The notes under the pieces: generated by a model
The model's database searches: none
What the model saw: the letters and a program-made list of their open reading frames with translations, nothing else
What the model was told of the DNA's origin: nothing
Translations under genes and position numbers: made by a program
Part shown: positions 1-6,946 of the stretch, piece by piece
Layout: the number at the start of each line of letters is the position of its first letter
How positions within the stretch are numbered: position 1 is the first letter of the stretch
Origin: Candidatus Foliamicus numerosus
Lineage (GTDB): Bacteria > Pseudomonadota > Gammaproteobacteria > Steroidobacterales > Foliamicaceae
NCBI GenBank assembly: GCA_028285945.1
Contig: JAPYNE010000056.1
Location: 1 to 41,612, forward strand
Direction: 5' to 3'
DNA: 41,612 nt

Positions 1-84
1 CGCCTCGGCCTGCGCCTCGGTGAAACCCGTCTGCGTCAGGCGCTTGACGAACCGGTGGGTGTCAAATGCGATCGCTTCGCTCAT
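1..84 (-). CDS. DUF1640-like coiled-coil protein, N-terminal fragment
   Basis: Only the first 28 codons are in the window; the gene starts at 84 (ATG) and runs leftward off the edge. The visible peptide begins MSEAIAFDTHRFVKRL and continues with a GFTEAQAEA segment. An AFDTHRFVKRL start followed by GFTEAQAEA is typical of DUF1640/CCDC90-like proteins, which usually continue into a long coiled coil and end in one transmembrane helix. Their role in bacteria is not settled. A second, shorter protein with the same kind of N-terminus is encoded at 2444-2680. The rest of the protein, including the expected coiled coil and membrane anchor, lies outside the window, so the family call rests on the N-terminus alone. 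Confidence 0.6.
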   Translation of the reverse strand, partial: MSEAIAFDTHRFVKRLTQTGFTEAQAEA

Positions 85-167
85 GGCGCGATTCTACAAA
101 CGCGCGGCGAGCCACGCAATCACTTGTAGCGGCTCAGGACATTGCTGCTTTGCGCCAACAATGGAGG

Positions 168-196
168 TTGACCAGTCCTCTTCGAGAGAATAGGAT
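168..196 (+). promoter_or_regulatory. Predicted sigma70 promoter of vapBC
   Basis: TTGACC at 168-173 and TAGGAT at 191-196 are separated by exactly 17 bases, close to the sigma70 consensus. Initiation would fall near 203, about 25 bases before the antitoxin start. No other promoter-like pair was seen ahead of vapB. This is a prediction from sequence only. Confidence 0.45.
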
Positions 197-209
197 TTGT
201 GCGAACTTA

Positions 210-227
210 TGTGTAGGATTTCACACA
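210..227. promoter_or_regulatory. Candidate VapB/VapBC operator (inverted repeat)
   Basis: TGTGT at 210-214 and ACACA at 223-227 form a 5-base inverted repeat just before the vapB start codon and just downstream of the predicted initiation point. TAGGATTT also occurs twice here, at 191-198 and 214-221. Type II antitoxins normally autoregulate by binding such repeats, so this is a plausible operator, but short repeats of this kind can arise by chance. Confidence 0.3.
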
Positions 228-428
228 ATGGCTACAAACCTCTCAATCGATCCAGACCTTCTGAATGAAGCGTTGCGGGTAGGCAGCGAAAAAACGAAGA
301 AGGCCACTGTCAACCGAGCTTTGCGTGAATTCTTAGCACGACGGAAGCAAAAAGGCATCGTAGAGCTATTTGGCAAACTCGAATGGGACGATGAGTTCGA
401 CTACAAGAAAGAAAGGTCGCGCCAGTGA
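228..428 (+). CDS. vapB: VapB-family antitoxin
   Basis: A 66-residue protein, MATNLSIDPDLLNEALRVGS onward, with the short beta strand followed by helices of ribbon-helix-helix VapB antitoxins (PF09957 type). The C-terminus is charged and includes an LFGKLEWDDEFDY stretch, typical of the part that wraps round the toxin. By family knowledge it neutralises VapC and represses its own operon. The ATG at 228 was chosen because it gives the usual family length and lies directly behind the promoter and inverted repeat; the longer in-frame reading from 66 adds residues unlike any antitoxin. Its TGA overlaps the GTG start of the toxin gene by four bases, indicating translational coupling. Confidence 0.85.
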   Translation: MATNLSIDPDLLNEALRVGSEKTKKATVNRALREFLARRKQKGIVELFGKLEWDDEFDYKKERSRQ

Positions 429-838
429 CTCTGTTTGTCGATACATCCGTGTGGTCGCTGGCGTTTCGGCGCGATTCCATTGGCGGCGCGCCACAGGTGC
501 GTCGCCTCTACGAGGCATTGACCGGCGGAGAACCCGTATATGCGACTGGACTGGTGTTGCAGGAAATTCTGCAAGGCGTTCGCGGCCCCAAGGCCAAACG
601 TCAAATACCGGAGCGATTCGCGGAGGTTGCCTTCATTGTTCCGTCGCGAAGCGATCATGTGAACGCAGCCAACCTCAGAAACGATTGCAGAAGGCGCGGC
701 ATCCAAGTTGGAAGCATTGATGCGTTGCTCGCGCAGCTATGCATAGCGCATTCCTTGGATATGCTGTCAACCGACGGGGATTTTGAATACATTGCGCGAC
801 ACTCGCCTCTCAAGGTTTGGACTGCCCCGATCATTTAG
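425..838 (+). CDS. vapC: VapC-family PIN-domain ribonuclease toxin
   Basis: A 137-residue PIN-domain protein. The acidic metal-binding residues are all present: D6 in LFVDTSVW, E47 in LVLQEILQG, D99 in SIDALLAQL and D117/D119 in LSTDGDF. VapC toxins are Mg-dependent endoribonucleases that usually cut tRNA or rRNA, and the intact active site suggests a working enzyme. Translation starts at GTG 425, overlapping the antitoxin stop codon as GTGA. The gene ends at 838 and converges on the ATPase gene 38 bases away. It is recognised by family only; the RNA target cannot be inferred. An abnormal tRNA gene lies 1.4 kb downstream, but no link is shown. Confidence 0.88.
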   Translation: MTLFVDTSVWSLAFRRDSIGGAPQVRRLYEALTGGEPVYATGLVLQEILQGVRGPKAKRQIPERFAEVAFIVPSRSDHVNAANLRNDCRRRGIQVGSIDALLAQLCIAHSLDMLSTDGDFEYIARHSPLKVWTAPII

Positions 839-876
839 GGCTGCCGCCCGCTGCTCGCCTTTGATCGCGGCTTCGG

Positions 877-2052
877 TCATGTTTGCGGGAAGCGCAGCGC
901 CAATTCCCGCAAACCGATTGCTTGCACGGAATCCGAAAGCGGGTAGCGCTCGCTCCCGGCGTGAACCACGAATGCCCTGTTCGGCTTGAGGTCCGGCAAG
1001 GAAGCGTGGAACCCGCGGCTTATCCGGGCCGCCCGCGACCGCTTGATCTCGATGGCCCAGCGGTCTCCGCAGGGGAAGTCGATGACCAGATCGACCTCCG
1101 CGCCGGCGGCGGTCCGGTAAAAGCTCGCCGCGGCGGGCCAGGCCAGCCGGCCGAGAAGCGTTTCAATCGCAAAGCCCTCCCAGCTCGCGCCGATCACGGG
1201 ATGCCCCGAAAGCGCTTCGAGCGACGAAATGCCCAGCAGCGAATGCAGCAGCCCGCTGTCGCGGACGTAGGTTTTGGGCGACTTGACCAGGCGCTTGCCC
1301 ACATTGGCGTGCAGCGGCGGCAACCGGCGCGCCAGCATCAAATCCACGAGCAGGTCGATATAGCGGTTGATGCTGCGGGCGCTGATTTCCATCGCATTCG
1401 CCAGATACGACGCATTCAGCAGCGATCCCTGCCGGTGGGCGAGCATGGACCACAGGCGCTCCAGCGCGGCCGCCGGAATCCGCGGTCCAAATTGCGGAAC
1501 ATCGCGTTCCAAGTAGGCGCGGACAAAGCTCCTGCGCCAAGCAAGGCTGTCGGCATCCGAACGGGCCAGCCAGGACTGCGGGAAACCCCCGCGCAGCCAG
1601 AGGGATTCGCGAGAGGATCGGCCGTCGCCAACCTCCAGCAAGGAAAAAGGCATCAGCTCCAGCTGCTCGATTCGCCCGGCGAGGGACTCGCTCGCTTGCT
1701 TCAAAAGAGCAATGGACGCGGACCCAAGAATGAGGAACCGGCCCGCGCCCTTGCCGCGCCTCCTGCCGCAGTCGATGATGCCTCGAAGCGAAGCAAAGAG
1801 TTCCGGCATGCGGTGAATCTCGTCGAGCACCACCAGCCTGTCCTCCAGGGCATCAAGGAATAATCGCGGCTCGGCCAGCTTGGCCCGGTCGTCGCGATCC
1901 TCCAAATCGAGATACACGCCGCCGCGCTCGCGGGCGATTTCAAGCGCCAGCGTGGTCTTGCCGGATTGCCGAGGCCCTAGGAGAAGCGCTGCCGCTTGGC
2001 GGGCCAGCGCGCTCTCGACATCGCTCTTCAAGATTCTGGGAATCATTAGCAT
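877..2052 (-). CDS. AAA-family ATPase with DUF4143 domain
   Basis: A 391-residue protein of the AAA_14/DUF4143 group. The Walker A motif GPRQSGKT is at residues 26-33 and the Walker B LVVLDEI at 73-79, followed by a conserved arginine-rich region (FLILGSAS, SLAGRIEQLELMPFSLLEV). The C-terminal half carries the DUF4143 signature, including a PD-(D/E)xK-like stretch EVDLVIDFPCGDRWAIEIKRS, reminiscent of a nuclease fold. These proteins are common in accessory regions; their function is poorly known and defence or toxin roles have been proposed. The start at 2052 (MLM) is used; a second ATG lies at 2046. It sits between the VapBC pair and a tRNA-like gene, the kind of neighbourhood where islands insert. 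Confidence 0.85.
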   Translation of the reverse strand: MLMIPRILKSDVESALARQAAALLLGPRQSGKTTLALEIARERGGVYLDLEDRDDRAKLAEPRLFLDALEDRLVVLDEIHRMPELFASLRGIIDCGRRRGKGAGRFLILGSASIALLKQASESLAGRIEQLELMPFSLLEVGDGRSSRESLWLRGGFPQSWLARSDADSLAWRRSFVRAYLERDVPQFGPRIPAAALERLWSMLAHRQGSLLNASYLANAMEISARSINRYIDLLVDLMLARRLPPLHANVGKRLVKSPKTYVRDSGLLHSLLGISSLEALSGHPVIGASWEGFAIETLLGRLAWPAAASFYRTAAGAEVDLVIDFPCGDRWAIEIKRSRAARISRGFHASLPDLKPNRAFVVHAGSERYPLSDSVQAIGLRELALRFPQT

Positions 2053-2187
2053 TGCATATTAGGCACAAAATGCCGGATTTGCAATGATGAGGCTAGCTTT
2101 CGATTCGAGCTTCTATACCTTAATAACTAGCCGATTCCCGACCATTTTCCTTATCGAGATTCAATCGGACGGTCGCTAAAATGAGGA

Positions 2188-2229
2188 AGCCCTTGCTTAC
2201 TACTTGAACGTAAGCAAGGGCTATTTTTT
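2188..2229 (+). terminator. Rho-independent terminator
   Basis: A perfect 13-bp stem (2188-2200 with 2210-2222) closes a nine-base loop and is followed by A and six T residues to 2229. This is a strong intrinsic terminator for rightward transcription. No protein gene on the plus strand precedes it: the ATPase gene at 877-2052 points the other way, so it may end a short untranslated RNA from 2053-2187. The first base of the tRNA-like gene is the next nucleotide. Confidence 0.75.
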
Positions 2230-2327
2230 GGCTCTGTGGTGGAATTGGTAGACACGGGGGACCGGAACTCCCCTAGTATTAGCAGCTAAACCTGCTAGCC
2301 GTGCGGGTTCAAGTACCGCCAGAGCCA
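2230..2327 (+). tRNA. Leucine-type tRNA-like gene with GGA anticodon arm, possibly a pseudogene
   Basis: The acceptor stem GGCTCTG (2230-2236) pairs fully with 2320-2326, and A2327 is the discriminator. The D arm (2239-2255) has the GTGGAATTGGTAGACAC sequence of bacterial tRNA-Leu. The expected anticodon arm is GGGGA/TCCCC around a seven-base loop CCGGAAC (2262-2268), giving anticodon GGA (serine codons) with C rather than U at position 33. The variable region (2274-2302) is very long and holds a 6-bp hairpin (2280-2285 with 2292-2297). The T arm has the TTCAAGT loop, but the closing pair 53-61 is G-A. No CCA is encoded. It is clearly of tRNA origin; whether it is functional is doubtful. The 116 bases to 2443 after it hold nothing recognisable. 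Confidence 0.6.
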
Positions 2328-2443
2328 CACTAATTCCGCCAAGCCAGCGGAAATTATCCTATCACAGTTATTTCCCCTATTCTCACCCGCATTCGACGTT
2401 GCGCTCGTGTTTGGCGGGGAGCGGCCTGCGGAGTGCCCGCAGC

Positions 2444-2680
2444 CTAATTGAGAGCGGCTAGCAGCATGCCCGCGGCAACCGCAAGCGCCGCAACGATGAT
2501 TCCGGTTGCGGTAAACGCCGCCTTCCATATCTCGCTTTTGAGCGCGGCAAGGGCTTTCGTAACGGCATCTTCGCCGCGCTGCTTGATCGCCTGGGCGATA
2601 GCTTCCGCTTGGGCGCGCTCAAGTCCGGCCTGCTCAATTTCCCGGGCAGCCTGCAAGGTGTCGAAGGTGGCCGTGTTCAT
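2444..2680 (-). CDS. Small DUF1640-like membrane protein
   Basis: A 78-residue protein with three parts: an N-terminus MNTATFDTLQAAREIEQAGL matching the DUF1640 start, a short charged helix (GLERAQAEAIAQAIKQRGED, residues 19-38), and a C-terminal hydrophobic segment (about 58-77). The long coiled coil usual in this family is missing, so it looks like a shortened version. ATG 2680 was chosen because the family motif begins there; longer in-frame readings add unrelated residues. No ribosome-binding site precedes it, and a TATGCT sequence at 2689-2694 lies so close that the message could be leaderless. A second DUF1640-like gene begins at the left edge. Its function is unknown. Confidence 0.7.
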   Translation of the reverse strand: MNTATFDTLQAAREIEQAGLERAQAEAIAQAIKQRGEDAVTKALAALKSEIWKAAFTATGIIVAALAVAAGMLLAALN

Positions 2681-2859
2681 GCATCGGCAGCATAACACGC
2701 GTCCGCAGCCTTCGTCCGGGAAAGCCCCGTATGGTTGGCGGCATAATGATGCCATGAGCAATACCGCGTTAGCCAAACCGGTCCCGGCAGCCGCCCGAGG
2801 CCGCGTGGACGCGCTGAAAGCTACGCCCCCGCGGAGCGCAAACGGCAAACATAGGTATT

Positions 2860-3213
2860 TGGTGGAGGCGGCGGGAATCGAACCCGCGTCCGCAAGCGTT
2901 ACTGCCCGAGGCGCTCTACATGCTTAGCCGCGTCTTTGGTTGCGGTGGTTCCCCGACGGGCAGGACGGAAGCACCGTTTTGATCAGCTAGCTCTTAACCC
3001 GCTGGCGCCGATCGGTTCAAGCGGGCGATCCTATGCAAGCGACGCTCCAGCCTGGCCACAGGAAATCCTGGCGGGAACGCTGGCGGTCAAGCCGCCAGAG
3101 CGTAGTTGTCGTCGTTGGCAACTATTGGTTTTGCAGGCGGATTTACGAGGAACCCTGCGCCTCGGCATGCACACCAAGGGTCTCACAGCCCACGTCGAAG
3201 CCGTGTCGCCCCC
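2860..3213 (-). ncRNA. ssrA: tmRNA (one-piece ssrA)
   Basis: The RNA rescues stalled ribosomes by acting first as an alanine tRNA and then as a message for a degradation tag. On the minus strand its 5' end GGGGGCG (3213-3207) pairs with CGCCTCC (2870-2864), with the G3-U70 pair that specifies alanine, followed by A and an encoded CCA ending at 2860. The T arm (CGCGGGTTCGATTCCCGC) and the conserved 5' segment GGCTTCGACG are clear. The tag reading frame is at 3119-3087 and encodes ANDDNYALAA then TGA. The molecule is about 354 nt and not circularly permuted, which argues against an alphaproteobacterial source. It is transcribed divergently from the fieF-like gene, only 22 bases away. Confidence 0.95.
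3087..3119 (-). other. tmRNA tag-peptide reading frame
   Basis: This is the proteolysis-tag reading frame inside ssrA. The resume codon GCC is at 3119-3117 and the TGA stop at 3089-3087, giving ANDDNYALAA. The LAA end is the ClpXP/ClpAP degron, and the tag differs from that of E. coli (ANDENYALAA) at one position. Confidence 0.93.
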
Positions 3214-3224
3214 ATGTGTGCGAT

Positions 3225-3230
3225 ATTGTA
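3225..3230 (-). promoter_or_regulatory. Possible -10 element of ssrA
   Basis: TACAAT on the minus strand (3230-3225) lies 11 bases upstream of the mature tmRNA 5' end, which RNase P would trim from a short leader. The -35 region is poor. The element lies in the 22-base gap between ssrA and the fieF-like start codon, so the two divergent genes share control sequence. Confidence 0.35.
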
Positions 3231-3235
3231 CTCCA

Positions 3236-4153
3236 ATGAACAGCATCGCCACAGGAGCGCAGCGCGCCCGGCTGCTCAAGCTGGCCACCTATGCGTCGGT
3301 CATCACCGCCACGCTGCTGGTGGCGCTCAAGGCCTGGGCCTGGCGCATGACCGACTCGGTTTCGCTGCTCAGCTCGCTGGCGGATTCGGGGCTGGATGTG
3401 CTGGCTTCCCTGATCACGCTCTTCGCGGTGCGCGTCTCGCTCAAGCCCGCCGATCAGGAGCACCGCTTCGGGCACGGCAAGGCCGAGGGCCTGGCGGCGC
3501 TGGCGCAGTCGGTCATCATCGCGGCTTCCGCGGCCTATGTGCTCAAGGAAACCGTCGAGCGCCTCCTCAACCCCTCAGCTGTCGAACAGGCGCCGCTCGG
3601 CATCACGGTCATGCTGGTTTCCGCGCTGCTGACGCTGATCCTGGTGGGCGTGCAAAGGCATGTGCGGCTCAGAACCGGATCCGCGGCCATCGAGGCCGAC
3701 GCCATGCACTACAAGACCGATCTGGCCATCAACCTCGGCGTGGCCGCGGCGATCGCGGCCAGCAACCTGCCCGGCGGCGGGCTGGCCGATCCGCTGGCGG
3801 CCGCGGCGGTCATGGCCTACCTGCTGTTCGGAGTCTGGAAAATTGCCAAGCGCGCGCTGGACATCCTCATGGATCGAGAGATTCCCGACGAGGACCGCCT
3901 CAAGATCGCGCATCTGGCGGAGAGCCATCCGCAGGTTGTCGATATTCACGATCTCAAGACGCGCCATGGCGGCGCCCACTTCATCGTGCAGTTCCACGTT
4001 CTTCTCCCCGCCGAATTGAATCTCGCCGAGGCCCATCGCATTTTGGACGAGATCGAAGACCGCATTCAGGCCGAATACCCGCAGTGCGAGCTGCTGCTGC
4101 ATCCCGACCCGGTGGGCTACCGGCCCACCGCCCACGAGTTCGGCAAGGCGTAA
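3236..4153 (+). CDS. fieF: Cation diffusion facilitator, FieF/YiiP type
   Basis: A 305-residue inner-membrane metal exporter (Zn/Fe, proton antiport). The N-terminal six-helix domain has the site-A residues of YiiP: D50 and D54 in LADSGLD, then H158 and D162 in MHYKTD. HRFGHGKAE at 77-84 is the family signature. The C-terminal cytoplasmic domain (about 208-300) has DLKTRHGG and HILDEIEDRIQ, matching the dimeric metal-sensing fold. ATG 3236 gives the same N-terminal length as E. coli FieF; in-frame upstream readings would run through ssrA. No clear ribosome-binding site precedes it. An Asp-Asp-His-Asp site favours Zn/Cd over Mn. The zinc import locus at 16.5-19.9 kb is not linked. Confidence 0.88.
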   Translation: MNSIATGAQRARLLKLATYASVITATLLVALKAWAWRMTDSVSLLSSLADSGLDVLASLITLFAVRVSLKPADQEHRFGHGKAEGLAALAQSVIIAASAAYVLKETVERLLNPSAVEQAPLGITVMLVSALLTLILVGVQRHVRLRTGSAAIEADAMHYKTDLAINLGVAAAIAASNLPGGGLADPLAAAAVMAYLLFGVWKIAKRALDILMDREIPDEDRLKIAHLAESHPQVVDIHDLKTRHGGAHFIVQFHVLLPAELNLAEAHRILDEIEDRIQAEYPQCELLLHPDPVGYRPTAHEFGKA

Positions 4154-4180
4154 GCAAGGCGGCGCGCCGCCGCGTTCCCG

Positions 4181-5437
4181 TCACGTCGCCAGCGGCCGGG
4201 CGCTTTCGCGCAGGTCGCGCCCGGAGGCGCGCTGGAACACGCCGAGGCCGAATTCCGGCGCCACTGCCAGAAAGTGGTCGAACAGGTCGGATTGCAGGTC
4301 CTCATAGGCAAGCCAGTCCGTGGTGGCCGCAAAGCAATAGATTTCGATCGGCAGGCCGTCCGCCGCCGGCTGCAGCTGCCGGACCAGGGTGGTGCGCCCG
4401 GCATGCACCTTGGGATGGTTGCTGATGTAGTTGAACAGGTAGGCCCTGAAGGTGCCTATATTGGTGAGCCGCCTCAGGTTCACCGGCGGCGACTCGGCTC
4501 CGATTCGGCGGTTGCAGCCGGACAGTTCGCGTTGCTTTTCGGGAATGTAGTCCTCCAGCAGCTTGAACCGCGAGAACCGTTCGATCTCGGCGTCATCGAG
4601 AAAGCGCACCGTGGCCATATCAATGAACAGCGACCGCTTGATCCGCCGGGCGCCATCCTGGCTCATGCCCCGCCAATTCTTGAACGAGCCGCTGATAAAC
4701 GCCTGCGTGGGGACGGTGCTCAGCGTCTTGTCCCAGTTGCGCACCGTGACGGTGTGCAGGGCAATATCCACCACGTCGCCGTCCATGCTGTGGGAGGGCA
4801 TCTCCACCCAATCCCCCACCCGCACTATATCGTTGACGGAAATCTGGACGCTGGCCAGAAGCGACAGCAAGGTGTCGCGGAACACCAGCAGCAGCACGGC
4901 GGTGAGCGCACCTAAGCTGCTGAGCAGCAGCCAGACGGACACCTCGGCCGCGTAGGCCGCGATAATCAGCGCGCCAACCGCGTACAGCACCAGCGAAACC
5001 GCCTGGGCGTAGCCTTTCAGCGGCAGGCGCGCCCGGCTGTCCGGCGCCTTCTGCCAATAGAGGCTCGCGGCGTTGATCAGCGCAACGAGGCCGGCGATAG
5101 CCGTCAAAACCACGGCGGCGAACGCCAGCACGCCGAGCACCCGGCCCAGGGCCGCGCTGAGCAGGGGCTGGGCGGCGCGCAAACCTGCAAGCATCACCAG
5201 CGCCGGCGCCAAGTGCGAGAACCGCAGCAACACCCTCGATTCCAGCAACGCGCCGCCCAGCGCGCCCCGGCGCGAGGACAGCAAGGCCTTTCGGGCCGTT
5301 GCGGCGATAACCCGGCGAGCCAGCCAGTCGGCCAGGACCGCCGCCGCCGCAAGGGCCAGCAGCGCCGCCGCCGCCGCGGCCGCAGGCCGCTGGGCAAGCC
5401 AGGCGCTTGCAGCCGGCCATATTTCGATAAGGCTCAT
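4181..5437 (-). CDS. ybdG: MscS-family mechanosensitive channel, YbdG type
   Basis: A 418-residue membrane protein. The N-terminal part (about 1-150) has several hydrophobic helices and is very alanine-rich. The pore-lining helix and MscS beta domain follow (SLLASVQISVNDIVRVGDWV, then VVDIALHTVTVRNWDKTLST). The stretch TVPTQAFISGSFKNWRGMSQ is characteristic of the YbdG subgroup, and the total length matches E. coli YbdG (about 415). These channels release solutes under hypo-osmotic shock, YbdG with small conductance. ATG 5437 was chosen because it precedes the first hydrophobic helix and gives family length; the open frame extends further upstream without similarity. It converges with the fieF-like gene, 27 bases apart. 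Confidence 0.85.
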   Translation of the reverse strand: MSLIEIWPAASAWLAQRPAAAAAAALLALAAAAVLADWLARRVIAATARKALLSSRRGALGGALLESRVLLRFSHLAPALVMLAGLRAAQPLLSAALGRVLGVLAFAAVVLTAIAGLVALINAASLYWQKAPDSRARLPLKGYAQAVSLVLYAVGALIIAAYAAEVSVWLLLSSLGALTAVLLLVFRDTLLSLLASVQISVNDIVRVGDWVEMPSHSMDGDVVDIALHTVTVRNWDKTLSTVPTQAFISGSFKNWRGMSQDGARRIKRSLFIDMATVRFLDDAEIERFSRFKLLEDYIPEKQRELSGCNRRIGAESPPVNLRRLTNIGTFRAYLFNYISNHPKVHAGRTTLVRQLQPAADGLPIEIYCFAATTDWLAYEDLQSDLFDHFLAVAPEFGLGVFQRASGRDLRESARPLAT

Positions 5438-5591
5438 GGAGAATCGGCGCCGGGGCGCGTGGCCACCAGACGCCCGTCTTTCATCGGCGGCGCGCCCGCC
5501 CTCGAAGCCCGGCCGAGAAATGCCGCGACAGTCACGATCCGCCTTAAGCCTCCGCTGCGCCTTGTCCAGTTGCGGGAGTATACTCAAGCGC

Positions 5592-6191
5592 GTGGCGACG
5601 AACGGCGTTTCAAGGGCAGGGCTTAAGGCCGCAACGGCCCTCGCAGCCTTGCCCTTGTGCTTGGCCGGATGCGGCGGATCCGTTGCGCTGAACGCCGGCT
5701 TCCCGGCCCCGCTCATGGGCCGCCTGCCGCTCACCGCGCAAATCCAGTACCCGGAAAACCTAAGGGCTTTCACCCATGTGGAGGAGGCTCTGGACTCCAC
5801 CCGCTGGACGATCGCGATCGGCGAACCCAGCGTGCGGATGCTGGAGAGCGTGTTCGGCGCCACCTTGAGCGTGGTTCCCGAGAACTTGGCCGGCGCTGCG
5901 CCCGACCTGATTATCGAACCGGAAATCCTGCGCTTTGAGCTCGGCGTTCCGGGGCGCTCCAAGGTGGACGTGCCCGCCGCCTGGATCGAATTCAATGTGA
6001 GCATCCGGGGCGGCGACGGCGCGCCGCTCACCCGGCTCAAGATTCCGGGCTACGGGGAAGGCTCGCACGGGGGCGGAGGCAAAAGCTTAAGCCAGGCCGC
6101 CGAGTACGCCTTGCGCGACGCCGGCGCGGCGCTGGCCCAGGAGTTGACCGCCGATGCTGCTATTCTTGCGTTTATCGGCAGCCGCTTATGA
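5592..6191 (+). CDS. Predicted lipoprotein of unknown function
   Basis: A protein of about 199 residues with a lipoprotein signal: a basic start, a hydrophobic stretch AATALAALPLCLAGC and the lipobox LAGC, so the cysteine near residue 27 would be acylated. No ATG is suitably placed; GTG 5592 gives a normal n-region and a GGGAG sequence lies upstream, so this start is provisional. The mature part has beta-rich stretches (DLIIEPEILRFELG, AAWIEFNVSIRGGDG) and a glycine cluster GEGSHGGGGKS, followed by a helical AAEYALRDAGAALAQEL. I do not recognise the family; YajG-like or other envelope auxiliary lipoproteins are possible. Its TGA overlaps the next ATG as ATGA, so the two exported proteins are co-translated and probably act together. 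Confidence 0.6.
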   Translation: MATNGVSRAGLKAATALAALPLCLAGCGGSVALNAGFPAPLMGRLPLTAQIQYPENLRAFTHVEEALDSTRWTIAIGEPSVRMLESVFGATLSVVPENLAGAAPDLIIEPEILRFELGVPGRSKVDVPAAWIEFNVSIRGGDGAPLTRLKIPGYGEGSHGGGGKSLSQAAEYALRDAGAALAQELTADAAILAFIGSRL

Positions 6192-6844
6192 ATATCCGCG
6201 CAACAACCGCCCGCCTGCTGCCCTTGGTGGCCCTCGCGATGCTGCCGGACTTGGCCGGGGGCCTCGCGCCCGGAACGGCGGGAGCCGAGGAAACAGCGGA
6301 ATCGCTGGTGCTGATCAGAACCAGCTACTTGGCCGGCAACCGCACCGAAGAGGACTTCGTGCGCTGCGTCTCAAAAAAAATCCGCTCCGGCGGCAAGCGC
6401 CCCGTGATCCATGCGGAACGGCAGTTCGTCGACGATCTCTATCCTTGGATGGAGCCGCGCACCATGCCGCGCGAAAGCGCCGATCTCGGCGATTTCATGG
6501 CGCGGCCGGGCGTGGCCGACGCGATTCACCGCAAGGGCGTGCGCTACCTGGTGTGGCTGAGCGGGCAGACGCTTCGCGAGGGCAGCGGCGGCGGGCTTTC
6601 CTGCGCCGCCGGGCCGGGCGGCGCAGGCTGTTTCGGGGTGGCTTGGTGGCAGAACCATTCCGAGTACACCGCCTCGGTTTGGGATATCAACGAGCTGAGC
6701 GACATGGGCGAAATGAAGGCCGCGGTGCGCGGCACCTCGGTCATTCCGGCGCTGGTGATTCCCATACCCATCATCTCCCGCACCCGCGAGAAGGCCTGCG
6801 ACAGCATCGCAACCCAGATCCGCGACTACCTCAACCTCGACTAA
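6188..6844 (+). CDS. Exported protein of unknown function
   Basis: A 218-residue protein with a Sec signal peptide (basic start, hydrophobic LLPLVALAMLPDLAGGLA, probable cleavage after AGA near residue 33). The mature part contains SLVLIRTSYLAG, a central KGVRYLVWLSGQT segment, and a glycine- and cysteine-containing loop (GGLSCAAGPGGAGCFG) that may form a disulphide in the periplasm. The C-terminal TREKACDSIATQIRDYL is helical. ATG 6188 overlaps the stop codon of the preceding lipoprotein gene. I cannot assign a family. Tight coupling to a lipoprotein suggests a shared role in the cell envelope; nothing in the sequence points to a catalytic activity. Confidence 0.65.
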   Translation: MNIRATTARLLPLVALAMLPDLAGGLAPGTAGAEETAESLVLIRTSYLAGNRTEEDFVRCVSKKIRSGGKRPVIHAERQFVDDLYPWMEPRTMPRESADLGDFMARPGVADAIHRKGVRYLVWLSGQTLREGSGGGLSCAAGPGGAGCFGVAWWQNHSEYTASVWDINELSDMGEMKAAVRGTSVIPALVIPIPIISRTREKACDSIATQIRDYLNLD

Positions 6845-6884
6845 CCGCCCCGCCGCCAAGGCGCTCCGATCCCGCCTGTTTGCG

Positions 6885-6946
6885 CGTTCTCCTTTCGCGG
6901 GAGATGCCGACTCTGGCCTCTTCTCCCGCAGGAGACGCGCGAACCC
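6885..6946. repeat. Degenerate pieces of the palindromic repeat
   Basis: CGCGGGAGA near 6896-6904 and GCAGGAGACGCGCGAACCC at 6928-6946 resemble the arm/core junction of the adjoining element (6970-6988). They look like decayed or partial copies with no partner arm. No gene was found here. Confidence 0.45.

Noticed and set aside
883-1863. Long plus-strand frame opposite the DUF4143 ATPase
   Set aside because: It is a GC-rich shadow of the ATPase gene; the minus strand has clear Walker motifs and the plus reading has none.
2755-2927. Plus-strand open frame beginning MSNTALAKPV and running into ssrA
   Set aside because: Its second half is the antisense of the tmRNA tRNA-like end, a well-known false protein; the first half has no recognisable feature.
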